A DNA stretch of 5,747 bases from an uncultured Actinomycetes bacterium. GTDB lineage: Bacteria > Actinomycetota > Aquicultoria > CAJVYJ01. A program made the translations under genes and the position numbers. Positions 5,353 through 5,747 of the stretch are shown here, piece by piece; the stretch's first letter is position 1, and each line of letters starts with the position of its first letter. A model generated the notes under the pieces. It was not told where the DNA came from, made no database searches, and was given only the letters and a program-made list of their open reading frames with translations. The stretch is from contig CAJVYJ010000131.1 of the NCBI GenBank assembly GCA_913009475.1, positions 1-5,747 on the forward strand. The letters run 5' to 3'.

Positions 5353-5747
5353 ATGGATGAGAATGATTTCGATCGGGCTGATGAGCCGGAATGGATTACG
5401 CCGCCTAAAAAAGCAAGCCCTGCCTTACTGATAGTTCTGGTGGTTTCATCGGTGATATTTTTATTGTTACTGGGGTTATTGTTATATTTAATCCGGTCGC
5501 ATAAGTTGAAATCTTCGCCGGCTTCACAAGTAACCAAGGTAGTCATGGGCACGGCGTCGACTTATCTGGGCAACCCTTTGGACGTAGCGTTGTTGAATGG
5601 AAAATTTTATGTAACCGATGGGAAAAACCGGCGGGTAGTTGTTTTTTTGGATAACGGCCGACCGCTATTCACCTTTAGAGGCGGCGGTCCTCATGATGTA
5701 AAGAATTCGTCACTATTATTTCCGGTCGGTATCGACGTAAATAGCAG
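5353..5747 (+). CDS. Membrane-anchored NHL-type beta-propeller protein, 3' end outside the window
   Basis: The frame is open from ATG 5353 to the right edge (131 complete codons). The first 23 residues are acidic and proline-rich and look cytoplasmic; residues 24-47 form one strongly hydrophobic helix followed by basic residues. After a short linker comes a propeller blade: NPLDVAL (74-80), GKFYVTDG (83-90), RRVVVF (93-98), DNGRPLFTF (100-108), the pattern of NHL repeats. A second blade begins near FPVGIDV at the window end. NHL propellers usually bind partners or ligands rather than catalyse reactions. It follows the hexadecahaem cytochrome by 58 bases on the same strand, probably in the same operon, so a structural or docking role with the cytochromes is inferred. 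Orientation of the C-terminal part (outside the membrane) is likely but not proven, because the basic residues after the helix argue weakly the other way. The full number of blades cannot be seen. Confidence 0.75.
   Translation, partial: MDENDFDRADEPEWITPPKKASPALLIVLVVSSVIFLLLLGLLLYLIRSHKLKSSPASQVTKVVMGTASTYLGNPLDVALLNGKFYVTDGKNRRVVVFLDNGRPLFTFRGGGPHDVKNSSLLFPVGIDVNS

Noticed and set aside
5349..5552. Minus-strand open frame opposite the propeller start
   Set aside because: The plus-strand frame has a membrane helix and NHL blade pattern; the reverse frame shows no domain.

Overview
The window carries four complete or nearly complete genes of what looks like an anaerobic, respiring bacterium, plus a short unrelated fragment at the left end. 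The main part (from about base 405 to the right edge) is moderately AT-rich and holds three membrane-anchored multiheme c-type cytochromes and the start of a membrane-anchored NHL-type beta-propeller. This gene set suggests a bacterium that passes electrons from membrane quinol to an acceptor outside the membrane, such as metal, mineral, a partner cell or a periplasmic reductase. The lineage cannot be fixed from sequence alone. Large NapC/NrfH-like cytochromes next to NHL propellers would fit subsurface Actinobacteriota-type or similar anaerobes, but that is a guess.

Bases 2 to about 400 are GC-richer and encode part of a cyclic-nucleotide-binding domain followed by the first strand of a Ser/Thr protein kinase. 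The frame then runs into nonsense. From about base 405 a different frame is open without a start codon and encodes the C-terminal half of an O-antigen-ligase-like protein with TPR repeats (to 1595). The two half-genes meet in a very short interval, so this is either an assembly chimera or a real recombination breakpoint.

Two cytochrome genes lie on the minus strand (1596-2471 with 8 haem motifs, 2479-3405 with 12) as a tight operon read leftward. The first stops exactly against the stop codon of the ligase gene. A 206-base divergent promoter region (3406-3611) separates them from the rightward operon: a 560-residue cytochrome with 16 haem motifs (3612-5294), then the propeller gene (5353 to the window end).

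All three cytochromes begin with the same NapC/NrfH-like four-haem membrane module and differ by C-terminal extensions with 4, 8 and 12 further haems, 36 haem motifs in total. The 12- and 16-haem proteins share a paired-haem repeat module (HGxV, CxxCH, aromatic-CxxCH, MPH). The simplest reading is a quinol-dehydrogenase family that has grown haem wires of different length by repeat duplication, with the propeller as a possible docking or structural partner. No catalytic reductase or cytochrome c maturation gene is visible in this window.
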